From positions 16,321,506 through 16,385,505 of the forward strand of contig OY804579.1 of the NCBI GenBank assembly GCA_963680875.1: DNA of 64,000 bases. Reading direction: 5' to 3'. The DNA is from Bathymodiolus brooksi (lineage: Eukaryota; Mollusca; Bivalvia; Mytilida; Modiolidae). The position numbers and the translations under genes were made by a program. Position 1 is the first letter of the stretch. Every line of letters starts with the position of its first letter. Positions 38,139 to 51,300 of the stretch are shown here, one piece after another. The notes beneath the pieces are model-generated. The model was not told the DNA's origin and did not search any database. It was given only the letters and a program-made list of their open reading frames with translations.

Positions 38139-41100
38139 CTAGAGTAACCTTCCATCAGGTACGCTCAAAGTCAAATGTAGTGTGCATGACACATTTTTAG
38201 AATAACCTTCATCAGGTACACTCAAAGTCAAATGTAGTGTGCACGACACATTTCTAGAATAACCTTCATCAGGTACACTCAAAATCAAATGTAGTGTGTA
38301 TGACCCATTTCTAGAATAACATTCATAAGGTACGCTCAAAGTCAAATGTAGTGTGCACGACACATTTCTAGAATAACCTTCATCAGGTACGCTCAAAGTC
38401 AAATGTAGTGTGCACGACACATTTCTAGAATAACCTTCATCAGGTACGCTCAAAGTCAAATGTAGTGTGCACGACACATTTCTAGAATAACCTTCATCAG
38501 GTACGCTCAAAGTCAAATGTAGTGTGCACGACACATTTCTAGAATAACCTTCATCAGGTACACTCAAAATCAAATGTAGTGTGCACCACACATTTCTAGA
38601 ATAACCTTCATCAGGTACACTCAAAATCAAATGTAGTGTGCACGACCCATTTCTAGAATAACCTTCATCAGGTACGCTCAAAGTCAAATGTAGTGTGCAC
38701 GACACATTTCTAGAATAACCTTCATCAGGTACACTCAAAGTCAAATGTAGTGTGCACGACACATTTCTAGAATAACCTTCATCAGGTACGCTCAAAGTCA
38801 AATGTAGTGTGCGCGACACATTTCTAGAATAACTTTCATCAGGTATGCTCAAAGTCAAATGTAGTGTGCACGACCCATTTCTAGAATAACCTTCATCAGG
38901 TACGCTCAAAGTCAAATGTAGTGTGCAAGACACATTTCTAGAATAACCTTCATCAGGTACACTCAAAGTCAAATGTAGTGTGCACGACACATTTCTAGAA
39001 TAACCTTCATCAGGTACACTCAAATTCAAATGTAGTGTGCACGACACATTTCTAGAATAACCTTCATCAGGTATGCTCAAAGTCAAATGTAGTGTGCACA
39101 ATACATTTCTAGAATAACCTTCATCAGGTACACTCAAAGTCAAATGTAGTGTGCACGACACATTTCTAGAGTAACCTTCCATCAGGTACGCTCAAAGTCA
39201 AATGTAGTGTGCATGACACATTTCTAGAATAACCTTCATCAGGTACACTCAAAATCAAATATAGTGTGCACGACACATTTCTAGAATAACCTTCATCAGG
39301 TACACTCAAAGTCAAATGTAGTGTGCACGACCCATTTCTAGAATAACCTTCATCAGGTACGCTCAAAATCAAATGTAGTGTGCAAGACACATTTCTAGAA
39401 TAACCTTCATCAGGTATGCTCAAAGTCAAATGTAGTGTGCACGACACATTTCTAGAATAACCTTCATCAGGTACACTAAAAATCAAATGTAGTGTGCACG
39501 ACACATTTCTAGAATAACCTTCATCGGGTACGCTCAAAGTCAAATGTAGTGTGCACGACACATTTCTAGAATAACCTTCATCAGGTACGCTCAAAGTCAA
39601 ATGTAGTGTGCACGACCCATTTCTAGAATAACCTTCATCAGGTACACTCAAATTCAAATGTAGTGTGCACGACACATTTCTAGAATAACCTTCATCAGGT
39701 ATGCTCAAAGTCAAATGTAGTGTGCACAATACATTTCTAGAATAACCTTCATCAGGTACACTCAAAGTCAAATGTAGTGTGCACGACACATTTCTAGAGT
39801 AACCTTCCATCAGGTACGCTCAAAGTCAAATGTAGTGTGCATGACACATTTTTAGAATAACCTTCATCAGGTACACTCAAAGTCAAATGTAGTGTGCACG
39901 ACACATTTCTAGAATAACCTTCATCAGGTACGCTCAAAGTCAAATGTAGTGTGCACGACACATTTCTAGAATAACCTTCATCAGGTACACTCAAAATCAA
40001 ATGTAGTGTGCACAACACATTTCTAGAATAACCTTCATCAGGTACACTCAAAATCAAATGTAGTGTGCACGACCCATTTCTAGAATAACCTTCATCAGGT
40101 ACGCTCAAAGTCAAATGTAGTGTGCACGACACATTTCTAGAATAACCTTCATCAGGTACGCTCAAAGTCAAATGTAGTGTGCACGACCCATTTCTAGAAT
40201 AACCTTCATCAGGTACACTCAAATTCAAATGTAGTGTGCACGACACATTTCTAGAATAACCTTCATCAGGTATGCTCAAAGTCAAATGTAGTGTGCACAA
40301 TACATTTCTAGAATAACCTTCATCAGGTACACTCAAAGTCAAATGTAGTGTGCACGACACATTTCTAGAGTAACCTTCCATCAGGTACGCTCAAAGTCAA
40401 ATGTAGTGTGCATGACACATTTTTAGAATAACCTTCATCAGGTACACTCAAAGTCAAATGTAGTGTGCACGACACATTTCTAGAATAACCTTCATCAGGT
40501 ACACTCAAAATCAAATGTAGTGTGTATGACCCATTTCTAGAATAACATTCATAAGGTACGCTCAAAGTCAAATGTAGTGTGCACGACACATTTCTAGAAT
40601 AACCTTCATCAGGTACGCTCAAAGTCAAATGTAGTGTGCACGACACATTTCTAGAATAACCTTCATCAGGTACGCTCAAAGTCAAATGTAGTGTGCACGA
40701 CACATTTCTAGAATAACCTTCATCAGGTACGCTCAAAGTCAAATGTAGTGTGCACGACACATTTCTAGAATAACCTTCATCAGGTACACTCAAAATCAAA
40801 TGTAGTGTGCACCACACATTTCTAGAATAACCTTCATCAGGTACACTCAAAATCAAATGTAGTGTGCACGACCCATTTCTAGAATAACCTTCATCAGGTA
40901 CGCTCAAAGTCAAATGTAGTGTGCACGACACATTTCTAGAATAACCTTCATCAGGTACACTCAAAGTCAAATGTAGTGTGCACGACACATTTCTAGAATA
41001 ACCTTCATCAGGTACGCTCAAAGTCAAATGTAGTGTGCGCGACACATTTCTAGAATAACTTTCATCAGGTATGCTCAAAGTCAAATGTAGTGTGCACGAC

Positions 41101-41391
41101 CCATTTCTAGAATAACCTTCATCAGGTACGCTCAAAGTCAAATGTAGTGTGCAAGACACATTTCTAGAATAACCTTCATCAGGTACACTCAAAGTCAAAT
41201 GTAGTGTGCACGACACATTTCTAGAATAACCTTCATCAGGTACACTCAAATTCAAATGTAGTGTGCACGACACATTTCTAGAATAACCTTCATCAGGTAT
41301 GCTCAAAGTCAAATGTAGTGTGCACAATACATTTCTAGAATAACCTTCATCAGGTACACTCAAAGTCAAATGTAGTGTGCACGACACATTT
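37568..41391. repeat. 1598-bp unit (10 + 18 monomers) duplicated around an 11-mer
   Basis: The 10-mer and 18-mer units at 37568-39165 recur at 39794-41391 with offset 2226 bp (39 x 57 + 3). The rare gtgcaccac variant is at 38581 and 40807, exactly 2226 apart. The rare cataagg variant occurs in both (and in the 14-mer near 36951). The 18-mers translate to the same 347-codon product. The 11-mer 39166-39793 lies between them. This is a very recent duplication. Confidence 0.9.
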
Positions 41392-41563
41392 CTAGAGTAA
41401 CCTTCCATCAGGTACGCTCAAAGTCAAATGTAGTGTGCATGACACATTTCTAGAATAACCTTCATCAGGTACACTCAAAATCAAATATAGTGTGCACGAC
41501 ACATTTCTAGAATAACCTTCATCAGGTACACTCAAAGTCAAATGTAGTGTGCACGACACATTT

Positions 41564-44143
41564 CTAGAGTAACCTTCCATCAGGTACGCTCAAAGTCAAA
41601 TGTAGTGTGCATGACACATTTCTAGAATAACCTTCATCAGGTACACTCAAAATCAAATATAGTGTGCACGACACATTTCTAGAATAACCTTCATCAGGTA
41701 CACTCAAAGTCAAATGTAGTGTGCACGACCCATTTCTAGAATAACCTTCATCAGGTACGCTCAAAATCAAATGTAGTGTGCAAGACACATTTCTAGAATA
41801 ACCTTCATCAGGTATGCTCAAAGTCAAATGTAGTGTGCACGACACATTTCTAGAATAACCTTCATCAGGTACACTAAAAATCAAATGTAGTGTGCACAAC
41901 ACATTTCTAGAATAACCTTCATCAGGTACACTCAAAATCAAATGTAGTGTGTATGACCCATTTCTAGAATAACCTTCATCAGGTACGCTCAAAGTCAAAT
42001 GTAGTGTGCACGACACATTTCTAGAATAACCTTCATCAGGTACGCTCAAAATCAAATGTAGTGTGCACGACACATTTCTAGAATAACCTTCATCGGGTAC
42101 GCTCAAAGTCAAATGTAGTGTGCACGACACATTTCTAGAATAACCTTCATCAGGTACGCTCAAAGTCAAATGTAGTGTGCACGACCCATTTCTAGAATAA
42201 CCTTCATCAGGTACACTCAAATTCAAATGTAGTGTGCACGACACATTTCTAGAATAACCTTCATCAGGTACACTCAAAATCAAATGTAGTGTGCACAACA
42301 CATTTCTAGAATAACCTTCATCAGGTACACTCAAAATCAAATGTAGTGTGCACGACCCATTTCTAGAATAACCTTCATCAGGTACGCTCAAAGTCAAATG
42401 TAGTGTGCACGACCCATTTCTAGAATAACCTTCATCAGGTACGCTCAAAGTCAAATGTAGTGTGCACGACCCATTTCTAGAATAACCTTCATCAGGTACG
42501 CTCAAAGTCAAATGTAGTGTGCAAGACACATTTCTAGAATAACCTTCATCAGGTACACTCAAAGTCAAATGTAGTGTGCACGACACATTTCTAGAATAAC
42601 CTTCATCAGGTACACTCAAATTCAAATGTAGTGTGCACGACACATTTCTAGAATAACCTTCATCAGGTATGCTCAAAGTCAAATGTAGTGTGCACAATAC
42701 ATTTCTAGAATAACCTTCATCAGGTACACTCAAAGTCAAATGTAGTGTGCACGACCCATTTCTAGAATAACCTTCATCAGGTACGCTCAAAATCAAATGT
42801 AGTGTGCAAGACACATTTCTAGAATAACCTTCATCAGGTACGCTCAAAGTCAAATGTAGTGTGCACGACACATTTCTAGAATAACCTTCATCAGGTACAC
42901 TCAAAATCAAATGTAGTGTGCACAACACATTTCTAGAATAACCTTCATCAGGTACACTCAAAATCAAATGTAGTGTGTACGACCCATTTCTAGAATAACC
43001 TTCATCAGGTACGCTCAAAGTCAAATGTAGTGTGCACGACACATTTCTAGAATAATCTTCATCAGGTACGCTCAAAGTCAAATGTAGTGTGCACGACCCA
43101 TTTCTAGAATAACCTTCATCAGGTACGCTCAAAATCAAATGTAGTGTGCACGACACATTTCTAGAATAACCTTCATCAGGTATGCTCAAAGTCAAATGTA
43201 GTGTGCACGACCCATTTCTAGAATAACCTTCATCAGGTACGCTCAAAGTCAAATGTAGTGTGCACGACACATTTCTAGAATAACCTTCATCAGGTACGCT
43301 CAAAATCAAATGTAGTGTGCACGACACATTTCTAGAATAACCATCAGGTACGCTCAAAATCAAATGTAGTGTGCACAATACATTTCTAGAATAACCTTCA
43401 TCAGGTACACTCAAAGTCAAATGTAGTGTGCACGACCCATTTCTAGAATAACCTTCATCAGGTACGCTCAAAATCAAATGTAGTGTGCAAGACCCATTTC
43501 TAGAATAACCTTCATCAGGTACGCTCAAAGTCAAATGTAGTGTGCACGACCCATTTCTAGAATAACCTTCATCAGGTACACTCAAAATCAAATGTAGTGT
43601 GCACAACACATTTCTAGAATAACCTTCATCAGGTACACTCAAAATCAAATGTAGTGTGTACGACCCATTTCTAGAATAACCTTCATCAGGTACGCTCAAA
43701 GTCAAATGTAGTGTGCACGACACATTTCTAGAATAATCTTCATCAGGTACGCTCAAAGTCAAATGTAGTGTGCACGACACATTTCTAGAATAACCTTCAT
43801 CAGGTACGCTCAAAGTCAAATGTAGTGTGCACGACACATTTCTAGAATAACCTTCATCAGGTACACTCAAAATCAAATGTAGTGTGCACAACACATTTCT
43901 AGAATAACCTTCATCAGGTATGCTCAAAGTCAAATGTAGTGTGCACGACCCATTTCTAGAATAACCTTCATCAGGTACGCTCAAAGTCAAATGTAGTGTG
44001 CACGACACATTTCTAGAATAACCTTCATCAGGTACACTCAAAATCAAATGTAGTGTGCACAACACATTTCTAGAATAACCTTCATCAGGTACACTCAAAA
44101 TCAAATGTAGTGTGCACGACCCATTTCTAGAATAACCTTCCAT
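41564..44143 (-). other. Satellite open frame, 859 codons, with one 18-residue unit
   Basis: ATG at 44141-44143 comes from an extra C that here lacks the usual linked gagta change; the stop is the frameshift TAG at 41564-41566. One monomer near 43342 has lost three bases in frame, giving an 18-residue unit without its Glu (S-V-P-D-G-Y-S). The frame contains repeated G-S-Y and E-D-Y variants. It spans the irregular seam of the array and encodes nothing but the repeat. Not considered a gene. Confidence 0.25.
43336..43350. other. 54-bp monomer: 3-base in-frame deletion
   Basis: The text reads aataaccatcagg where aataaccttcatcagg is expected. Three bases are lost and the minus-strand frame is kept with one residue fewer. 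I found this monomer only here. Confidence 0.9.
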
Positions 44144-44983
44144 CAGGTACGCTCAAAGTCAAATGTAGTGTGCACGACACATTTCTAGAATAACCTTCAT
44201 CAGGTACGCTCAAAGACAAATGTAGTGTGCACGACACATTTCTAGAATAACCTTCATCAGGTACGCTCAAAGTCAAATGTAGTGTGCACGACACATTTCT
44301 AGAATAACTTTCATCAGGTATGCTCAAAGTCAAATGTAGTGTGCACGACCCATTTCTAGAATATCCTTCATCAGGTACGCTCAAAGTCAAATGTAGTGTG
44401 CAAGACACATTTCTAGAATAACCTTCATCAGGTACACTCAAAGTCAAATGTAGTGTGCACGACACATTTCTAGAATAACCTTCATCAGGTACACTCAAAT
44501 TCAAATGTAGTGTGCACGACACATTTCTAGAATAACCTTCATCAGGTATGCTCAAAGTCAAATGTAGTGTGCACAATACATTTCTAGAATAACCTTCATC
44601 AGGTACACTCAAAATCAAATGTAGTGTGTACGACCCATTTCTAGAATAACCTTCATCAGGTACGCTCAAAGTCAAATGTAGTGTGCACGACACATTTCTA
44701 GAATAATCTTCATCAGGTACGCTCAAAGTCAAATGTAGTGTGCACGACACATTTCTAGAATAACCTTCATCAGGTACGCTCAAAGTCAAATGTAGTGTGC
44801 ACGACACATTTCTAGAATAACCTTCATCAGGTACGCTCAAAATCAAATGTAGTGTGCACGACACATTTCTAGAATAACCTTCATCAGGTACGCTCAAAAT
44901 CAAATGTAGTGTGCACGACACATTTCTAGAATAACCTTCATCGGGTACGCTCAAAGTCAAATGTAGTGTGCACGACACATTTC

Positions 44984-45000
44984 TAGAATAAATTCAAATG
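44984..45000. other. 37-bp monomer: 20-base deletion
   Basis: After gaataa the sequence jumps directly to attcaaatg, skipping 20 bases of the monomer. The ends share a two-base AA, compatible with end joining or slippage. The minus-strand frame is shifted. Confidence 0.85.
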
Positions 45001-46171
45001 TAGTGTGCACAATACATTTCTAGAATAACCTTCATCAGGTACACTCAAAATCAAATGTAGTGTGCACGACACATTTCTAGAGTAACCTTCCATCAGGTAC
45101 GCTCAAAGTCAAATGTAGTGTGCACGACACATTTCTAGAATAATCTTCATCAGGTACGCTCAAAGTCAAATGTAGTGTGCACGACACATTTCTAGAATAA
45201 CCTTCATCAGGTACGCTCAAAGTCAAATGTAGTGTGCACGACACATTTCTAGAATAACCTTCATCAGGTACGCTCAAAATCAAATGTAGTGTGCACGACA
45301 CATTTCTAGAATAACCTTCATCAGGTATGCTCAAAGTCAAATGTAGTGTGCACGACACATTTCTAGAATAACCTTCATCAGGTACGCTCAAAGTCAAATG
45401 TAGTGTGCACGACACATTTCTAGAATAACCTTCATCTGGTACGCTCAAAATCAAATGTAGTGTGCACGACACATTTCTAGAATAACCTTCATCGGGTACG
45501 CTCAAAGTCAAATGTAGTGTGCACGACACATTTCTAGAATAACCTTCATCAGGTACGCTCAAAGTCAAATGTAGTGTGCACGACCCATTTCTAGAATAAC
45601 CTTCATCACGTACACTCAAATTCAAATGTAGTGTGCACGACACATTTCTAGAATAACCTTCATCAGGTATGCTCAAAGTCAAATGTAGTGTGCACAATAC
45701 ATTTCTAGAATAACCTTCATCAGGTACACTCAAAGTCAAATGTAGTGTGCACGACACATTTCTAGAGTAACCTTCCATCAGGTACGCTCAAAGTCAAATG
45801 TAGTGTGCATGACACATTTCTAGAATAACCTTCATCAGGTACACTCAAAATCAAATATAGTGTGCACGACACATTTCTAGAATAACCTTCATCAGGTACA
45901 CTCAAAGTCAAATGTAGTGTGCATGACCCATTTCTAGAATAACCTTCATCAGGTACGCTCAAATTCAAATGTAGTGTGCAAGACACATTTCTAGAATAAC
46001 CTTCATCAGGTACGCTCAAAGTCAAATGTAGTGTGCACGACACATTTCTAGAATAACCTTCATCAGGTACACTCAAAATCAAATGTAGTGTGCACAACAC
46101 ATTTCTAGAATAACCTTCATCAGGTACACTCAAAATCAAATGTAGTGTGCACGACCGATTTCTAGAATAAC

Positions 46172-46184
46172 CTTCATCAAAGTC
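46172..46184. other. 47-bp monomer: 10-base deletion between TCA repeats
   Basis: The text cttcatcaaagtc replaces a form with ten more bases between cttcatca and aagtc. The deleted segment lies between two TCA trinucleotides of the monomer, one copy of which remains, a typical microhomology signature. The frame is shifted. Confidence 0.85.
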
Positions 46185-46460
46185 AAATGTAGTGTGCACG
46201 ACACATTTCTAGAATAACCTTCATCAGGTACGCTCAAAGTCAAATGTACTGTGCACGACACATTTCTAGAATAACCTTCATCAGGTACGCTCAAAGTCAA
46301 ATGTAGTGTGCACGACACATTTCTAGAATAACCTTCATCAGGTACGCTCAAAATCAAATGTAGTGTGCACGACACATTTCTAGAATAACCTTCATCGGGT
46401 ACGCTCAAAGTCAAATGTAGTGTGCACGACACATTTCTAGAATAACCTTCATCAGGTACG

Positions 46461-46470
46461 CTCAAGTCAA
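46461..46470. other. 56-bp monomer: one-base deletion in AAA
   Basis: The text ctcaagtcaa lacks one A of the usual ctcaaagtc. The same change recurs near 61407 with the same neighbouring variants, so the two are related by duplication. On the minus strand it yields a TGA at 46462-46464 and a new overlapping frame. Confidence 0.85.
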
Positions 46471-48316
46471 ATGTAGTGTGCACGACACATTTCTAGAATA
46501 ACCTTCATCAGGTACGCTCAAAGTCAAATGTAGTGTGCTCGACACATTTCTAGAATAACCTTCATCAGGTACGCTCAAAGTCAAATGTAGTGTGCACGAC
46601 CCATTTCTAGAATAACCTTCATCAGGTACGCTCAAAGTCAAATGTAGTGTGCACGACCCATTTCTAGAATAACCTTCATCAGGTACACTCAAAATCAAAT
46701 GTAGTGTGCACAACACATTTCTAGAATAACCTTCATCAGGTACACTCAAAATCAAATGTAGTGTGTATGACCCATTTCTAGAATAACCTTCATCAGGTAC
46801 GCTCAAAGTCAAATGTAGTGTGCACGACACATTTCTAGAATAACCTTCATCAGGTACGCTCAAAGTCAAATGTAGTGTGCACGACACATTTCTAGAATAA
46901 CCTTCATCAGGTACGCTCAAAGTCAAATGTAGTGTGCACGAAACATTTCTAGAATAACCTTCATCAGGTACGCTCAAAATCAAATGTAGTGTGCACGACA
47001 CATTTCTAGAATAACCTTCATCGGGTACGCTCAAAGTCAAATGTAGTGTGCACGACACATTTCTAGAATAACCTTCATCAGGTACGCTCAAAGTCAAATG
47101 TAGTGTGTACGACCCATTTCTAGAATAACCTTCATCAGGTACACTCAAATTCAAATGTAGTGTGCACAATACATTTCTAGAATAACCTTCATCAGGTACA
47201 CTCAAAGTCAAATGTAGTGTGCACGACACATTTCTAGAGTAACCTTCATCAGGTACACTCAAAATCAAATATAGTGTGCACGACACATTTCTAGAATAAC
47301 CTTCATCAGGTACGCTCAAAATCAAATGTAGTGTGCACAATACATTTCTAGAATAACCTTCATCAGGTACACTCAAAGTCAAATGTAGTGTGCACGACCC
47401 ATTTCTAGAATAACCTTCATCCGGTACGCTCAAAATCAAATGTAGTGTGCAAGACACATTTCTAGAATAACCTTCATCAGGTACGCTCAAAGTCAAATGT
47501 AGTGTGCACGACACATTTCTAGAATAACCTTCATCAGGTACACTCAAAATCAAATGTAGTGTGCACAACACATTTCTAGAATAACCTTCATCAGGTACAC
47601 TCAAAATCAAATGTAGTGTGTACGACCCATTTCTAGAATAACCTTCATCAGGTACGCTCAAAGTCAAATGTAGTGTGCACGACACATTTCGAGAATAATC
47701 TTCATCAGGTATGCTCAAAGTCAAATGTAGTGTGCACGACACATTTCTAGAATAACCTTCATCAGGTACGCTCAAAGTCAAATGTAGTGTGCACGACACA
47801 TTTCTAGAATAACCTTCATCAGGTACGCTCAAAATCAAATGTAGTGTGCACGACACATTTCTAGAATAACCTTCATCAGGTATGCTCAAAGTCAAATGTA
47901 GTGTGCACGACACATTTCTAGAATAACCTTCATCAGGTACGCTCAAAGTCAAATGTAGTGTGCACGACACATTTCTAGAATAACCTTCATCTGGTACGCT
48001 CAAAATCAAATGTAGTGTGCACGACACATTTCTAGAATAACCTTCATCAGGTACGCTCAAAGTCAAATGTAGTGTGCACGACACATTTCTAGAATAACCT
48101 TCATCAGGTACGCTCAAAGTCAAATGTAGTGTGCACGACCCATTTCTAGAATAACCTTCATCAGGTACACTCAAATTCAAATGTAGTGTGCACGACACAT
48201 TTCTAGAATAACCTTCATCAGGTATGCTCAAAGTCAAATGTAGTGTGCACAATACATTTCTAGAATAACCTTCATCAGGTACACTCAAAGTCAAATGTAG
48301 TGTGCACGACACATTT

Positions 48317-51300
48317 CTAGAGTAACCTTCCATCAGGTACGCTCAAAGTCAAATGTAGTGTGCATGACACATTTCTAGAATAACCTTCATCAGGTACACT
48401 CAAAATCAAATATAGTGTGCACGACACATTTCTAGAATAACCTTCATCAGGTACACTCAAAGTCAAATGTAGTGTGCATGACCCATTTCTAGAATAACCT
48501 TCATCAGGTACGCTCAAAGTCAAATGTAGTGTGCAAGACACATTTCTAGAATAACCTTCATCAGGTACGCTCAAAGTCAAATGTAGTGTGCACGACATAT
48601 TTCTAGAATAACCTTCATCAGGTACACTCAAAATCAAATGTAGTGTGCACAACACATTTCTAGAATAACCTTCATCAGGTACACTCAAAATCAAATGTAG
48701 TGTGCACGACCCATTTCTAGAATAACCTTCATCAGGTACGCTCAAAGTCAAATGTAGTGTGCACGACACATTTCTAGAATAACCTTCATCAGGTACGCTC
48801 AAAGTCAAATGTACTGTGCACGACACATTTCTAGAATAACCTTCATCAGGTACGCTCAAAGTCAAATGTAGTGTGCACGACACATTTCTAGAATAACCTT
48901 CATCAGGTACGCTCAAAATCAAATGTAGTGTGCACGACACATTTCTAGAATAACCTTCATCGGGTACGCTCAAAGTCAAATGAAGTGTGCACGACACATT
49001 TCTAGAATAACCTTCATCAGGTACACTCAAAGTCAAATGTAGTGTGCACGACACATTTCTAGAATAACCTTCATCAGGTACGCTCAAAGTCAAATGTAGT
49101 GTGCTCGGCACATTTCTAGAATAACCTTCATCAGGTACGCTCAAAGTCAAATGTAGTGTGCACGACCCATTTCTAGAATAACCTTCATCAGGTACGCTCA
49201 AAGTCAAATGTAGTGTGCACGACACATTTCTAGAATAACCTTCATCAGGTACACTCAAAATCAAATGTAGTGTGCACAACACATTTCTAGAATAACCTTC
49301 ATCAGGTACACTCAAAATCAAATGTAGTGTGTATGACCCATTTCTAGAATAACCTTCATCAGGTACGCTCAAAGTCAAATGTAGTGTGCACGACACATTT
49401 CTAGAATAACCTTCATCAGGTACGCTCAAAGTCAAATGTAGTGTGCACGACACATTTCTAGAATAACCTTCATCAGGTACGCTCAAAGTCAAATGTAGTG
49501 TGCACGAAACATTTCTAGAATAACCTTCATCAGGTACGCTCAAAATCAAATGTAGTGTGCACGACACATTTCTAGAATAACCTTCATCGGGTACGCTCAA
49601 AGTCAAATGTAGTGTGCACGACACATTTCTAGAATAACCTTCATCAGGTACGCTCAAAGTCAAATGTAGTGTGTACGACCCATTTCTAGAATAACCTTCA
49701 TCAGGTACACTCAAATTCAAATGTAGTGTGCACGACACATTTCTAGAATAACCTTCATCAGGTATGCTCAAAGTCAAATGTAGTGTGCACGACACATTTC
49801 TAGAGTAACCTTCCATCAGGTACGCTCAAAGTCAAATGTAGTGTGCATGACACATTTTTAGAATAACCTTCATCAGGTACACTCAAAGTCAAATGTAGTG
49901 TGCACGACACATTTCTAGAATAACCTTCATCAGGTACGCTCAAAGTCAAATGTAGTGTGCACGACACATTTCTAGAATAACCTTCATCAGGTACGCTCAA
50001 AGTCAAATGTAGTGTGCACGACACATTTCTAGAATAACCTTCATCAGGTACGCTCAAAGTCAAATGTAGTGTGCACGACACATTTCTAGAATAACCTTCA
50101 TCAGGTACACTCAAAATCAAATGTAGTGTGCACGACCCATTTCTAGAATAACCTTCATCAGGTACGCTCAAAGTCAAATGTAGTGTGCACGACACATTTC
50201 TAGAATAACCTTCATCAGGTACGCTCAAAGTCAAATGTAGTGTGCACGACACATTTCTAGAATAATCTTCATCAGGTATGCTCAAAGTCAAATGTAGTGT
50301 GCACGACACATTTCTAGAATAACCTTCATCAGGTACGCTCAAAGTCAAATGTAGTGTGCACGACACATTTCTAGAATAACCTTCATCGGGTACGCTCAAA
50401 GTCAAATGTAGTGTGCACGACACATTTCTAGAATAACCTTCATCAGGTACGCTCAAAGTCAAATGTAGTGTGCACGACCCATTTCTAGAATAACCTTCAT
50501 CAGGTACACTCAAATTCAAATGTAGTGTGCACGACACATTTCTAGAATAACCTTCATCAGGTATGCTCAAAGTCAAATGTAGTGTGCACAATACATTTCT
50601 AGAATAACCTTCATCAGATACACTCAAAGTCAAATGTAGTGTGCACGACACATTTCTAGAATAACCTTCATCAGGTACGCTCAAAGTCAAATGTAGTGTG
50701 CACGACACATTTCTAGAATAACCTTCATCAGGTACGCTCAAAGTCAAATGTAGTGTGCACGACACATTTCTAGAATAACCTTCATCAGGTACACTCAAAA
50801 TCAAATGTAGTGTGCACGACCCATTTCTAGAATAACCTTCATCAGGTACGCTCAAAGTCAAATGTAGTGTGCACAATACATTTCTAGAATAACCTTCATC
50901 AGGTACGCTCAAAGTCAAATGTAGTGTGCACGACACATTTCTAGAATAATCTTCATCAGGTATGCTCAAAGTCAAATGTAGTGTGCACGACACATTTCTA
51001 GAATAACCTTCATCAGGTACGCTCAAAGTCAAATGTAGTGTGCACGACACATTTCTAGAATAACCTTCATCGGGTACGCTAAAAGTCAAATGTAGTGTGC
51101 ACGACACATTTCTAGAATAACCTTCATCAGGTACGCTCAAAGTCAAATGTAGTGTGCACGACCCATTTCTAGAATAACCTTCATCAGGTACACTCAAATT
51201 CAAATGTAGTGTGCACGACACATTTCTAGAATAACCTTCATCAGGTATGCTCAAAGTCAAATGTAGTGTGCACAATACATTTCTAGAATAACCTTCATCA

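Larger units (their letters stand above)
28720..41563. repeat. Short-HOR block, 225 monomers in 19 units
   Basis: Frameshift monomers cut this block into units of 16, 12, 10, 12, 9, 16, 12, 10, 12, 10, 12, 10, 14, 10, 18, 11, 10, 18 and 3 monomers. These sum to 225, and 225 x 57 + 19 equals the block length of 12,844. Markers are gtgtatgaccc followed by aataacattc, gctgaaaatc, and ttttagaataacc immediately after the frameshift monomer with gcatgac. Copies differ at only a few bases, so homogenisation is recent. Confidence 0.9.
41564..48316. repeat. Irregular seam block with clustered indels
   Basis: The short HOR is lost here and monomer order becomes irregular. Frameshift monomers are at 41578, 44141, 45091 and 45776. 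Four of the window's six deletions lie here: 3 bases at about 43342, 20 bases at about 44991, 10 bases at about 46178 and 1 base at about 46464. The two halves of the frameshift haplotype are also separated here: an extra C without gagta at 44141, and gagta without the extra C near 47237. A 45077-45778 segment resembles 53306-53923. Confidence 0.75.

Noticed and set aside
44978..45076. Insertion of foreign sequence where the repeat frame is lost
   Set aside because: The interval is ordinary monomer with a 20-base deletion; phase resumes immediately after it.
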